Below are positions 1 to 12,381 of a stretch of DNA of 64,000 bases, in pieces. The notes beneath the pieces are model-generated. The model ran no database searches. It saw only the letters and a list, made by a program, of their open reading frames with translations, and was not told the DNA's origin. Position 1 is the stretch's first letter; each line of letters opens with the position of its first letter. The position numbers were made by a program, and so were the translations under genes. This DNA is from Ancylostoma caninum. Taxonomy: Eukaryota; Nematoda; Chromadorea; Rhabditida; Ancylostomatidae. The DNA is taken from contig JBAJFG010000149.1 of assembly GCA_037903475.1 (NCBI GenBank), positions 1 to 64,000 on the forward strand. Reading direction: 5' to 3'.

Positions 1-352
1 TGCACTTAAGCTCAGGAGATCTCAAAATAGGAAAATGGCTTGGAGGGGACATATCGCTTGAAACGAAGCGTTACGAACGACTGCTCACGGTTGCATTGCT
101 GACGATCTCTGGTCCGAATGTCATGATGATGTTGCTGTCCCTCTTGCTCGCATTGGCGCTCCGCAGGAGCTCGTGCAAGAAAATCGCTTGAATTGGTTGC
201 TCGTCCATTTTCTCCTAGATAACAAACGGCGCAGCGCCACGTCCTTACACAGTCATGGCGAATATGCTCAGAGGGCAGGGTATCACATATTCACATATCA
301 TTCGCGTGGTGTGGCCCATCGTGAGCGGTCGCACAATTGATCGCTGACGAAC
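1..352. other. Sequence 5' of the LINE ORF1; no gene seen
   Basis: No open frame with recognisable similarity was found. It lies directly upstream of LINE ORF1 and could be the 5' untranslated part of that element, but no element boundary or target duplication is visible because the window starts inside it. Confidence 0.3.
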
Positions 353-1105
353 ATGCCGGCAACCACAAATAACACAAAGAGAAACTCTCTCCGATCCAGG
401 AAGGGTTCATCCAATGCCAGTCCGACTCCGACTGTTTCGGATAGGAACTTTAGCCAGCGCCTAGCTGTCGTCGCTGCTTCTAACGGTAAATCTGAGGAGT
501 CTGGTAAATCCATCAGAGGTCTTTTTCAGCAACTTCTCAATCTTAATATTCCTGAAGTGTAGCGCATTACTACAGAAATTCTGTGCAGGATTGAGGAAGC
601 AAGTGGAGCAGCTGTTGAGGAGGAAATCAGAGGCAGGAGTGTGGTTATCGCGGGTTTACCTGAGGCTCCAGAGAACGCTAAGGCAAGTGAGCGGCAGGCG
701 GATGCAGAAAGGAAGGTAGGTGAAATCCTGGATATTTTGGATGTCGAGTGTCGGCCTGTTAAGGTGTTTCGGATGGGTAAGTTTGAGAGGGGTAAAAACC
801 GATTGATGAAAGTGGAACTGCCGTCCAGGAGCCATTGGGTCTCAGTTCTTTCTAGAGCTAAAATGCTCAGGGAGAAAGAGAACTATGGTAAAGTGTTTGT
901 GCGAAGGAGCATGACAAGTGAGGAAAGGAGGCGAGAAAAAGGGCTCAGAGACCAGGCCAAGCAAATGAACGAGACAAGAACCTACGAGGACAGAATGGTC
1001 GTATACAAGGGAGAAATCGTCCCCGTTTCAAGTCTTCCCTCGAGTCAGGTGTGTCGTTTTCAGAAAAATCGGACTTCTCTTGATGCTGGATCCCAATCAA
1101 ACTGA
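353..1105 (+). pseudogene. LINE ORF1-like protein, broken by an in-frame TAG
   Basis: This is one continuous reading frame from ATG 353 to the stop at 1103-1105, interrupted by a TAG at 560-562. The N-terminal part is Ser/Asn-rich and basic. The C-terminal part (from about 600) is charged and helical, with a segment around VVIAGLPEAPENA followed by VFRMGKF and KVFVRRSMTSEERR. That arrangement is typical of the ORF1 protein that precedes CR1-type ORF2 in nematodes, thought to bind element RNA. ORF2 opens within about 40 bases downstream. The stop differs from a sense codon by one base, so it is probably a recent nonsense change. The ORF1 assignment rests on position and general character; no domain was confirmed. 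Confidence 0.6.
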
Positions 1106-1140
1106 TTGGAACGCCAGGTTCCGTTTTCCTAACATGTTTT

Positions 1141-3963
1141 TTGTTGAATAGTCGTTCTGTGACTAACAAACTTTTGGAGCTCCACAACCTTCTTTCTCAT
1201 TACAGGCCTGATATTACTTGTATCACAGAATCTTGGCTTCATGACAAAATCTCTGATTCGGAGGTTGTAGGAAACCTTCCTTATAGCATTTTTCGAACCG
1301 TTAGGCATGGGAAAAAGGATGGTGGAGTGCGTGCATTGATTTGTTGCTCATTGATTGTGGAGCTGATCCAGAGTAGCGCCTGCGGTCAGTCTGATCTTTT
1401 GGCTTTTGATCTTTACGAACCCTTAGCCTTTAGAAGAACCCGTTTGGTACTAGTTTATAGGCCTCCCGACTCGGACACCGCTTCCGATGATACACTTTTG
1501 GATCAACTCTCCATTTTGACTAGCTGTCCTCATGAATCCATAATTCTTGGAGACCTAAACCTTCCCATGCTTTGGAGCTCATCAGTTGGGGCATCTGCCT
1601 ACACTAGAGGAAAGAACTTCACCAATTTTTTTGCTAAAGCTGGCTTCAAACAGTGGGTTGATCGACCAACAAGAGGTGAGGCTATACTTGATGTGGTCCT
1701 CTCTAGTGGTTCAAACGTTAGTAGTGTGCAAATTTTGCCTCCATTTTCCCGATCTGATCACAATCTTGTCAAATTCACTCTGAAATCTGCTATTCCACCG
1801 CCCTTGCTTTGTCCAATGCCAGTTTTTTCCGGGACAAATTTTGACAGAATCTCTCACGTACTGAGTACAGTTGATTGGCTATCGATCTTTGACCAGTATA
1901 CGTGCCCATCTGATGTTTACTACAGATTTTGTCTGATTATATATGACCTTCTTTCCAAGAACACACCTTTTACCTTCCCAAGATCATCGCTTTTCAAGTA
2001 CCCGAGCCACATTGGCTCTCTACTTTTGCAAAAAGAGAGACTTTTTAATGCTTTAGATTTTACTCTTGAGTCACCATTGTACAAGAAAGTATGCAAGGAC
2101 ATTGGGTTCCATATTAAACGTTTCTTAGCCAATTATGAACATCGACTTGCCCGCCGGAATAATTCAAAACGTTTGTATGCTTATATTGGGTCTAAAATGA
2201 TGTACAGAACTTTCGGTGCCATAATGGACTCCAATGGGGATGTCATGACTACTGATTCAGATAAAGCAATAGCACTTGCAAAATTTTTTGCGAGCACTTT
2301 CGCTCACTCGAATGAATCCGCTATTTCCGAGCTTCCTTTTTTTATTCCACACTGCTTTAAACTACCCTACGTCAGTCCATCAGACGTAAGATATTACCTT
2401 AAACGTCTTAAACCCTCCTTGACAGAATGTTTCGATGGATTACCTCAAATCTTATTCAAACGTTGTGCGGATTCTTTGTGTGTGCCCCTCGCTCACATTT
2501 TCAACATTAGTATCCTCTGCTGTGAGGTTCCAAATATTTGGAAAGAGGCACTTGTAACAGCTATTCCAAAAAAGAGTAAGGCTTCGTCAGTTACTGAATT
2601 TCGACCCATAAGCATCTTACCTACGGCATGTAAGGTTCTTGAAAAAATCATAAGAGACAAGCTATTGACTTGGTTGAAGCGTTTCCACGTCTTACCTATT
2701 GAGCAACATGGTTTCGTCGAGGGAGCTTCAACAGTTACACAACTGGTTGATTGCATGCATGACTGGATAAAGGCTGTTAGCTGCGGGCGGGGAGTTGACG
2801 TCATTTAATTTGATCTTTCCAAAGCATTTGACAGGATAAATCACAACAAATTACTACTGAAATTAGAAAGCATAGATGTAAGGGGATCCTCGTTAGAATG
2901 GTTCAGATCTTACCTAGTAAACCGATCCTTTACTGTCAAGTTGAATAAGAACTATTCGGAAAAACACAAATGCACCAGTGGTCTTCCGCAGGGAGGCGTT
3001 TTATCCCCTCTCTTGTTTGTCGTGTACACGGCGGAGTTGCCTCGAATACTTAAAACACATCCTGACGTTCATGTTGTCATGTATGCAGACGATATTAAGG
3101 TTTATGGGATATACGATGACAAGACTAGGGGGTTGGTTAAAGCAGCCCTGCAGAAGTCCATTGATAACATGACAAAGTGGGGAAAAGCATGGGATATAAG
3201 CGTAAATATTGCTAAAACGGCCGTTTTGCACATTGGAAAGGATGCTCCTACGGAATTCTCTCAAGGTGGCGTTGTTCTGAAGGCTAAGACTGCAGTTACA
3301 GATTTAGGTGTTGTCATTCAGAACACTTTGAAACTAGACTCGCATATACAAACTGTGAACCGCCGCGCATTTGCTGCACTGTATATGATTTTTCGTAGCA
3401 CCAGCGTTACTGACCCAAAAATTTTGGTAAAACTTTACAAGAGCTATGTGCGACCGCATCTTGAATATGCATGCCAAGTTTGGAACCCGCATGTGAAAAA
3501 ACATGTTGAAACGATCGAAAAAGTTCAAAAACAGTTCACCAAGATGCTGTTCTACCGTTCGTTTCCCAATCCTGAATATCCTCAGGCCTTGCCTAGCTAT
3601 ACGAACCGTTTAAGGATACTAAACTTGCAAACCCTATTGTATAGAAGAATCATTCATGATTTAGTGTTAGCCTTCAGAATCTACAAGGGAGAAACCAGAC
3701 TAAAACCTTCAAAATATTAGGTTTTCAAGCCTTCCCATGGCCGTTTAGGGGGGTTTTCCATTCACTTCCACCACTTTAGTAAGAGTTCTCAAATGCATGC
3801 ACAGAGAGATTTCTTCATCCGAACTGCTAGATGGTTCTACAAACTACCACGCAGCTTGATGGTCTGTAAGAATTCTTTTTCATTTAAGAAGTCTTTGAAG
3901 TGTTATAATCTTATGGAAACCATCCTAGGGAACGTTGGTCTTGGAAGCCCTGGATCTAGTTGA
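1141..3963 (+). pseudogene. LINE ORF2: endonuclease plus reverse transcriptase, two premature stops
   Basis: One frame can be read from about 1141 to TGA 3961-3963, broken by TAA 2806-2808 and TAG 3718-3720. The N-terminal endonuclease part shows PDITCITESWLHD, ILGDLNLP and the SRSDHNLV active-site block. The reverse transcriptase shows SVTEFRPISILPTACKVLEKII, then FDLSKAFDRINH immediately after the first stop, GLPQGGVLSPLLF, and the catalytic VVMYADDIKVYG. The C-terminal tail continues past the second stop with FFIRTARWFYKLP, a block usual at the end of CR1/Jockey ORF2 proteins. Both stops are single-codon events with no frameshift, so the copy is young but dead. The exact start is uncertain because no ATG is evident at the frame start. 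Confidence 0.9.
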
Positions 3964-4058
3964 GGTGCTTGCTTTGGTTATTCGATCCGCACCTAATACT
4001 CTTGTATACTCCATGTGTTTGTTGGTAAACTAACCCATTACTGGATCGGTTACTAACT

Positions 4059-4063
4059 GTATA

Positions 4064-4125
<62 letters not shown>
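4059..4125. repeat. (TA)n microsatellite
   Basis: An almost uninterrupted TA run of about 67 bases with one TT interruption near 4070. It lies in the 3' untranslated part of the LINE. Confidence 0.95.
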
Positions 4126-4128
<3 letters not shown>

Positions 4129-4700
4129 TTTTTTGTTGGTTTCCCCTGTACCCTTCCAAAATAGCCAGTAAGCACACTCAAATTAGAAAATTAATCGTTA
4201 TTCAATTAGCCTCATGGTATCTACCCGCCAGTGCCAACCACCAACGCTCAAGGCCGCTGTTTTACCTGGTTGTCAGTACACTGTAAACATTGTCGTTAAG
4301 GAAAACCGTAGTCAGGCTAACCAGGGATGCATTGCTAGGGAGGAGAATACCTAGTTTCCGAAAATGCACCCTTGGGCTACTCGCGACAGACCGAGTGAGT
4401 GGAGGCATCTCTCCATTGCTTCGGCCTGGCATAAACGGTCTATGCCTTTTCGCTTATTCCTGAATGTGTGCTGTCGAACTTAAACTCGAACACTTTCAAC
4501 AACTTGGTGCGGACACTGCCTCGGTGATATACAATCAAGCAGACATTTCGACTTAACGTAATAGATGGCGTGCTGTTGATTAAAAGGGATGGTACAGGGA
4601 GTGCTGCATTAACTTCGTTTTGTTTTGCGTTGTACGTTTTTTTTCTTTTTCATCGGCGCACCTTTGAGTGCATTAAAATAAATAAAATAAATAAATAAAT

Positions 4701-7195
4701 ATCACGGAGGCAGGTCACGTGGGAGGGATACAAAGAAGAATTTTTGGTGAAGTGTCTCAATCATTTCCCGACAACTTAATATAATTAAAATATATATTTT
4801 TGAGGAGCAAGCGACTTTTTTTCACATAAACAATGGTCAAACATTCCCAATTAGAATTTTTTGTTATTCAGTAACTCTCCGTCTTCTTCTTCGCAAACAA
4901 CCAATGCTATCGTTGAAAATTTCGGCTCGCTTTGAGTCAAAATGGAGACTCGTCTGATTTTTGGTTCGCTCTAACTTTTCGAACTTTTCCCCTCTAAGGT
5001 ATGATTGATCAACAGAAGCAAACGATATTTTCGTAGTGGCAAGCCTATGAGGTGGTGACTTGAATTGAAATTCGGACTTGATCCAAGTCCGAATTTGGAA
5101 ATAGTTTGGAGTAATTCTACCAGCGATATCCTTTCTCTAGTGCTGCGCATGATGCAGAAGGAAAGTAAACGGTTCTGACCCGGCATCTTTCACACTTTTT
5201 AAAATCGGAAATTGATTTAAATTGAGCAAAACATGTATCAGTAGACGCCCTATGGACCGCTCGTCGAAATGAATACAATCACTTCCAAGAATTTTGACAC
5301 GGTTGAGAAGTGTGATCACGAACGCAGCGGACATTTATGATAGCTCAACCTGATCAAAACGACAATGTTGCAAAACGAGTTAGAATTTTCTGGATCTTAT
5401 CAGTGTTACTCAATCCTGTAATTACAGTTTGCGTCAGAAATATTGACGCACCTAAAATGAGTCTGTAGGAAAGAATAGGAAAGACAAGATGCAGAAACAT
5501 TCCAAATAAGCATATGCAGAATAAAGCCCATGTCTTGCCGATGCGAATAAATGCACTATTATTCACAGCAGGCTAATTCCTTGCTGAAGTAGTCACGGAG
5601 ACGACGAGGGATCGCACAGCCTCTGAGCCGCGGCTAATTCAGGTCAACTTTGGCCCAGATCTTGAAAAGGTAAGCCTTTGGGAGCTTGATGTTTCTGTGG
5701 ATTATAGCGCAGCTCTTGCTCTCTAGATATCCTTATAAGGTTTGCCGTAGACTGGAATTCGGCTCACAAGGAGGCCTATTCTCTGCTAAATTGAAGCCAC
5801 TCAAGTAGATTTTTGAAACTGGGCCCATACCACTTTTGTCTTATGCAGCAGCCAAGCCCTGTCAATGTACCTATGAATTCAACTTGTGATGAGAACTGAG
5901 ATAAGCAAGAAAATGTGCCCTTAGAAGATTGCTTGAATGAGAAACAAGAAAACGAGGAAACTTTTTATAGCAAAACATTGATGCCTTTCTTTGGCGGAAA
6001 CACGACAAGGCTTGGTACGAGGACATGGGTCATATGATACTTGGAGAGCATGACCTGCCCTACTTCCCATAAGAGTATCATTTTTCTAAAGCTTACCCTC
6101 TTTATAATATGGAAGAATAATGGACGAACTTCAGTTGCGGCGCATCGGCGATTTTCTCCACTGACATCTTCGTAGCTGCTTTTACAAGAAGAGAGCGCTC
6201 TCCGAACACGAGTGGATTTTTTTGCATTCGCTAAGACATGACCTTTATTTTGGATAGACATGTATAGTGGTTTTCGGGATGTTACCCTTTTTACAGCACA
6301 ACTTCAGTGCGTCAATATTTATGAGGCACCTTTCCCACTTAGGCAGTTTTACAAAATTTAAGCCTAAAGGCCTATGTTCTACGAAAACCATACTCCCTGC
6401 TGCGCACATTCCGCATACCGATTCATCTTCGACAATGTTCCTCAGGAGCTAATGTGTGAGAATCGAAACAGGAATTTTGGGCCATTTTTAGCCGAATACA
6501 TGTTACAAATTGACTACGGTATGCAGCCGGAAACGGTCATACACAGAATCCTCTCAAGTTTTGTTCTATAGAGGAGTAATTTGAGAAACTGATTACGAAT
6601 GTCACCACTGTGCATCACCACTTGATGCCGTGCCATTTTGGACCAGAACTAGCACTAGAGGTCATTCATTTACAATAGGCCTACAATGAAGTTACTACAC
6701 CGAATACGGTAGGAATAAAGTATAACATTAGTAATTAGGTCATCAACTAAACCATTAGGTCAAAGACTGAGCGCGAATTTTTCAAGCAAACACAGCCGAT
6801 GAGGTGTCGTCTTCTATAATTCTCTCAGGAAAGTCCTGACACAAATGCTTTTGAGGATACCTAAAGGTAGCAGTGGAAATCATGAATGGGAAATGCCCAC
6901 ATACAAAATCTAGTCATTTGAAAGAACCTTCCGTGGACATTTTCTAAAACAGACAGGGTATTACTACTCAGTAACATCTTGAACGAATTCCGTTTCTTTC
7001 GCTATCTCTCCCCAGAACGCCAAATAAGGGGTAGAGTGAAGAAGGTGGCAAAGGAAAGACTCAGGAAACTTCAAATCTACAAAAAAAAACTCGAAAACCA
7101 AACTATTTTCAATGAAAGTAATTGGGTTTTCGACAATTGCATGTAAAACCCTTGAAAATATAAAGGACCTCCTCTTCAAAGCAATGTAGCGGCTG
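4701..7195. other. Intergenic, no gene recognised
   Basis: Only short chance open frames occur, with no recognisable domains or consistent splice chains. No repeat boundary or RNA gene was identified. Confidence 0.4.
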
Positions 7196-7575
7196 TACTT
7201 GGGACCGAATAAAAACCTAATAGCTTTGTTACTCTAATTAACAATTCAGGAAACAACTTAAACATCCAGATGTTTGAGAATAAGGAAGGTCTTAAGCTCT
7301 GCTTCTCTCTCGTACAGCATTACATTGATCTCTAATGTTGGAACATTCGAATTCCCCACTCATCCGAAATATTCGATATTCGGAAACAAAAATAATCGCC
7401 TGCGAATAAATGGAAAATTGGAACGTTAAAACAAAGGAAACCAATACAGTTCTGCATGAAAGAGAAGAAGAGCTTCAAGGCTTTTTCAATGTCGAACATC
7501 TGGACATTTAAATTGTTTTCTGAATTGTTAATTAGAGCAACAAAACTATTCGGTTTTTATTCGATCCCAAGTGTA
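7196..7575. mobile_element. Non-autonomous TIR element (MITE), family copy 1
   Basis: The ends are long imperfect inverted repeats: the left starts near TACTTGGGACCGAATAAAAA, and the right end is its reverse complement (TTTTTATTCGATCCCAAGTG). The arms match over roughly 100 bases, including the CAGGAAACAA / TTGTTTTCTG blocks. The same family recurs at 22355-22729 in an intron of the thioredoxin-like gene. A TA target is possible but the outer boundary is fuzzy. No coding capacity. Confidence 0.75.
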
Positions 7576-9317
7576 GTAGCGATCATGAATTCTGGCCTAT
7601 TGCAGCACTTTTCTACTCACTACAGAATCAGCTGGACACAGTCGATCCGACTAGGAGTCAGCTTTTATAATTGTATGTTCCACTCTGGAACTACGCTAAC
7701 TTCTTACACGCACATTCCTGGAACGTGCCTCCTCGCAGCGCCGGCGCACTGCACCACTGCGAACTTCCAAGAACCGCGCAGTCGGGTCAAGGTCTCTCCC
7801 CAGTCGTCTGGCTCGGCGCGATCGATTTGATCAGCCCTTCGGATCGATCAGACCGCTTCCTTGTTATCGATAACTGATTGTTCATGTGGATTTTCTCACG
7901 ATGCTGCTATACTGTCTGATCCTGCTGCCACTTCTTGTTCTTCATTCAGAGTGAGCGATTTTCTTTATTGAAAACAAGTGGATCCAGTGAAAATTTTAAA
8001 GGATTTTTGCCATCTTTGTTTGTAATCGACATAGGATTCAAGCTACATTCTATTACAATACATTCACTACAGACAAGCAGCCATGAATACCTCAAGAAAA
8101 TTTCAAAAAAAATTGTCCGAGGTGTCAACGCGCCGTATTTACCTTATTAGCAAGGACACCGAGTAAAGGATAACAATTACTTCAAGTTTTCTGGAGATTT
8201 TCCATTTGTTTCCATTTATTTCTCATTTCTTCACGTCCTTTTTCATGTCTCCTCTCCTTAACGCTCATGAAGTAAAACTAAGCCTGAATGGAGGGTTCAG
8301 GTCTAAAAAAGAGGAATAGGAGCCAATATGAAGTGGAGAATAAAGAAATATATTGATCTGCTCGTAGATTTCGCCGAATTTAAACGCTGTGGAATGTAAA
8401 ATGAGTAAAATTCCCTGCTGGAGGTGAGGCTACATTCTGCCAAACTCGTTTCCTACTCGTTGACTACTATTTGTTCTTGGTAAAGTGTGTTTAACCGAAG
8501 GACATAGTTGCGAAGATATTAGAGAAAGAGAGAACGAGAGGAATGGTGCCAGTTCCGTTCACAAATTTTTCTATTATTCTCGAGTCTAACGAAATCATCC
8601 TTGTTGGGAATCCCTTGCTTTTTCTCATTTGAGGGTTCAAAAATTATATTTTGCTTGGCCTCGAACGTGCTGCAGAGCCATTTTGCGATGGAAATTCAGT
8701 TCTCGACTTTTATTTTAGTTCGGCTTGTTATCATCGTTATTTGGCCGTCTACTTTTCAAAATTTGACGAGTTTTGCCTTGGGCATTGCTAAATAGATTAT
8801 ACTTCAGAAGTCAGTACCGGGTGGTTTGCTGTAACTAAATTTAAAAGCACACATCTAATCTTCCAACTCATTGACGTGCTATCGTTTCCTGAACTCACTG
8901 CAAGAACGAAAACTCTCTGGCAAAATCCACGTGGAGAAAATTTTTCTTCTGAGTTGCCCAGCCACTAATCTTTCTGCATGTCTTAGCGCGGATGTTTCAT
9001 GTTATATTAATCATGCATAAAAATCTCCGATGGATGCAACAGTTGGCATGGCCGCAAGAGAGAATGAAAACTAATGAAAACACGCAGCTGTACCCGGCAA
9101 ATGCGCTATTGAGAGCCGTTTGATTTTGAAATTTTGCGCATTTTAACGGCTGCAGCACTCGTAAAAAGCTTGTTTATGTCTATAAGCGGAGGTGCCAGAG
9201 ATATGAGGGTGATCCCCTCTTTTCCGAGAGTAGGGGGAGAACTGGTGTTTGTAATGTTTTACATGTCTAGATGGTATGGAATGTTCTCTCTGACGGTCAA
9301 CGAACGAGGCTTTTCAG
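7576..9317. other. Intergenic, no gene recognised
   Basis: Short chance frames only. A stretch near 8500-8540 resembles part of the dispersed repeat seen at 27420-27610 and 56820-57010. Confidence 0.35.
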
Positions 9318-9402
9318 ATGCCACTGCCCGCATATGATGGGGATGAAGATGTCGAAAACGGATGGGCCATCACCGCCGAGCTCACTTCCCGACGGCGACA
9401 AG
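9318..9402 (+). CDS. Possible isolated coding exon of an unidentified gene
   Basis: The stretch is bounded by a good acceptor (GGCTTTTCAG ending at 9317) and a good donor (GTTAGT at 9403). It translates as MPLPAYDGDEDVENGWAITA followed by ELTSRRRQ, with sense-codon composition much more coding-like than its surroundings. The first codon is ATG immediately after the acceptor, so it could be an SL trans-spliced first exon or an internal exon. It ends with one extra base, so it does not join directly in phase to the first detected exon of the thioredoxin-like gene at 20119. No family was recognised. Confidence 0.3.
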
Positions 9403-11036
9403 GTTAGTTGGCAGTTCTTTTTTTTTGTTCGTTTTTCCCTCTTTTCCAGTTTTGTTCAAAAATTTACATGCTGGAGAAAATCCTTTATATAAAAGAAGCC
9501 GTAAACACCTCTCCTCGTTTTTTCTTTTCCCTCCAGGCCTTCATACTCTCTTCTTTCATTCTACGCTGCATTCCAATACTGTTTCCAATTAGCTTTGAAT
9601 TTTTCAATCATAGCTGGCATCAAACATGATGAAAAGCATCATGAAAACCCAGATAAAGTCACCATGACGGCGATTCCAGCACAAGCAGCGCGGTCGCGCT
9701 GCGTGTCCTGTCCGCAAAGAAAGCACCGCTTTCGATGCTCAGTGTGCGAACAAATTATTATGTTTTACTTAGTCGATGACCTATGTAAGAGGTATACTAG
9801 TACTTCTCCCGGGGAAATAGTTTAAAAAGGGAGGAAGAATTCGGTCTAATTCATAAACTTGACAAATTTGACATTTGAAATTCATCCCACCCGTTTTCCC
9901 GGCCCAACAAATCTTGGAGACCAAGTTTGAGCATAATAAACACGGTGGGATACTCAGCATCCAGGCTCGATTTCGCTTTCTTCACATCTCTAGAAAGGCA
10001 TTGTATCTACAATACAAAATAACTAGTCAATGGTATGATTATTTTATTGAAGTGAGGGTACGTAAGTATGTATGACTTTAATGGAGTTAAAGGTCTTAGT
10101 ACAGAGACGTGCAGCCTGTGAAATTATGGATATTCAGTCATGGCTGTCTAACATAACGCAGACAACCGCACGCAATCTTTCTGTTGGATAATGGAGGACA
10201 AATTACTTAAATGCAATAAAACTAAAAGCGCCATCCCTGGAAGCCCATTTTGTGATGCTAGCACATTAACGATTAAGCCAACCTTCGATGAAAACAGAAT
10301 GCAGGAACGCATTACGTGTTGAATTTCACCCACTGCAGTTAAGTGGATAGGAAAGCAAAGAAAGCTGAGGGCTTTTCCGGACATCAAACATAGTAGCCAC
10401 AAAAACTGCCTATTTACAGTAGCAAGAGTGGGTATAACGATGAGATCTCATGAAAGAAAAGACGGCATATATGCTAAGGGGCCGTATATGTGACAGCAAA
10501 TGAGCAGGAGTTATAAGCAACGGAAGTCTTATTGCACACGAAGCTATTTCTGTGGAAATTGCACCATATATTTCTTTTATTGCATTTATTCATTATGAAG
10601 AATGTACGCAATTGTTGTGCCTCTGCAAAGGTATTTACGCTTGCACAGCTGCAAACGCCGCTGGAGCTAACTTCCAAACGGGGATTCCCAATTTGGATCT
10701 AACCTGAAGCAAAAACTCGAGATAAGTCGAAAAACGCGCATCGCACTCAAATTTGGACCATCCCGTAGAATCCTCCTCGAGACTTACACGAATTTTGCCA
10801 CAGACAAAAACTTGGGGAAAACGCGCAACCTATGCTCAGCTGGAGAACGCCGGCTAATATTACTAGCCCTGAGGGTGCAGCCTTCAGACTTCATCTCTCT
10901 CGTTGAAGATTCGCCCACCAACGTAGTGTGTCACGTCTTCAATATATCAAAAAAAAATGAAATTCAACCCGGACTTCGTCCAATATATTCTATGTTGTGC
11001 TATCGTAAAACCTGGGCATTTTGTAGATAATATTTC
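9403..11036. other. Intergenic or intronic, no gene recognised
   Basis: Contains one dispersed repeat (9610-9747, see separate entry). No coding exon chain was found on either strand. Confidence 0.35.
9610..9747. repeat. Dispersed repeat, copy related to 45276-45420
   Basis: The order of blocks is shared with 45276-45420: AGCTGGCATCAA, GATGAAAA, AAACCCAGAT, GCGCGG-CGCGCTGCGTG, then CGATGCTC. Similarity is patchy, suggesting old copies of one element. The class is unknown. Confidence 0.5.
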
Positions 11037-12381
11037 TTGACTTGCTTCGCCACACAGGTTGTTACAGACACTACTTTCATGACATTTCTTTTCGACACTG
11101 CTGAAACAAATAAAAAGTTGGCAAGCAAATAAGAGTGTCGTAACAACCAGACTTCGGCAGCAACTTTACCCAAGGGAAGCGGGACTTCGTAAAGATAAAG
11201 TGAGCAAAGGAGACTTCGTAGTTGGGACTTGTCGAATAACCATCCACTCCTTTGCAGCTAAGAGTGAAGAAGAGAGACTGAACGAAGAATTTTTTCTACT
11301 GCTTCTGTAAAATCTGTGTGAAATAAGAACAGAATTGAAGCTTGTTTAAGAAATACACTTGAAAAGGTTTCTAGCGGTAACTACAGCATTGTTGTTACTG
11401 AAAGAATACTGATCAAACTTTGAGATAAGATTAGAGATACCACTCTTCCTTCAATTGCCAAAGGAAATTGGAATCAACTGATTTTGGCAAGAGTTTGTAG
11501 GGTTATCATGCGAAAATCTTGCTAGGAGCACTGTTTTCAGCGCTTGTAAAAGGACAGGTTCTGCCCAGATCTTGCTGAGACCATGCATATGGCTGCAACT
11601 GGCAGCGTTCTATTTAAATCCGAAAGAGAATTGGATTCAATTGATTTTGATAGGAGTTACAGCTGAAAAAGTTCCTAGCAGTACCCACAGTATCGTTGGT
11701 ACTGAACGAATCCTACCCAAACTTTAGAAACAGATTTCTGTCACTACTCTCTCGCCAACCGCTAGAGGGAAATAGAATTATTTGATTTTGAGAGGAGATA
11801 TTGCTTTGGAATTCTCTGAACCCTAATATTACCTCAAAAGTTAGGGTTCAGCACCGGTCCAAAGAATTTTCATCAAATAACTTTTCCAAAAATCAATTAT
11901 TTCAATTTCTGCTAGAGCGGTTAGCTTTAGGAGAGGAAGCTCGTTTCAATGAATATGAAAGCTGCCAGCACCACTCCGACAAAACTTCCTCAAATAACTT
12001 TTTCCAAAAGCAAATATTTCCAATTTCGCTTACACTGTTGTCTTCAGAAAGTATTGGTCTATCAAAGTAATGGCAAAAACCTGCGCAATCTCCACCCTCT
12101 TTCAAATTTTAACCGGAAATTTAAAAATTATAACATGGTGCTGCCATGTTGACGTGCTCCACGGCCATTGCACTTGTTAGCACTCGTTAACTCGTGTGGA
12201 CACGCCGATGAGCATTATAAAAATGAAACTACTGTTCTTCGCACAAACTTGTTTTAACTTGTTTGTTTACAAGGGGGCTTCGTAGATTTTTGGCTAGGTC
12301 AAAGGGGACTTCGTAATTTTTTCTGCTCGAGCTAAGCTTGTGCCGAACTCTGGTAACAACCTGTGTGGCGAAGCAAGTCAA
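11037..12381. repeat. 29-bp inverted repeat split by a hAT-like insertion
   Basis: The arm at 11037-11065 (TTGACTTGCTTCGCCACACA, then GGTTGTTAC) is exactly reverse-complementary to 12353-12381. The second arm begins with the downstream copy of the hAT target duplication (GTAACAAC). Removing the hAT insertion leaves the two arms 74 bases apart, so the transposon landed at the inner end of an older hairpin. Confidence 0.85.
11148..12352 (+). mobile_element. Non-autonomous hAT-like transposon, copy A
   Basis: The element is 1205 bp. It begins CAGACTTCGGCA and ends TGCCGAACTCTG, an imperfect 12-bp terminal inverted repeat, and is flanked by a perfect 8-bp duplication GTAACAAC at 11140-11147 and 12353-12360. 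Eight-base target duplications and CAG-type termini are hallmarks of the hAT superfamily. The interior has no transposase frame but holds two copies of a ~304-bp tandem module marked by GTACTGAACGAATCCTACCC-like sequence. Subterminal ACTTCGTA motifs occur in both orientations. A homologous copy in the opposite orientation lies at 13805-15381. Confidence 0.9.

Larger units (their letters stand above)
353..4700 (+). mobile_element. CR1/Jockey-superfamily non-LTR retrotransposon (LINE), degenerate copy
   Basis: The order is ORF1, then ORF2 with apurinic-type endonuclease and reverse transcriptase, then a 3' untranslated region ending in an A-rich (TAAA/AATAAA)n tail at about 4674-4700. Both reading frames are near-complete but broken by in-frame stops (560-562, 2806-2808, 3718-3720), so this copy cannot encode its proteins. 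The 3' region also holds a (TA)n microsatellite at 4059-4125. I see no target-site duplication: CR1-type elements often lack one, and the 5' end may lie outside the window. The class call rests on the ORF2 endonuclease and RT motifs; the exact clade is inferred. Confidence 0.85.
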
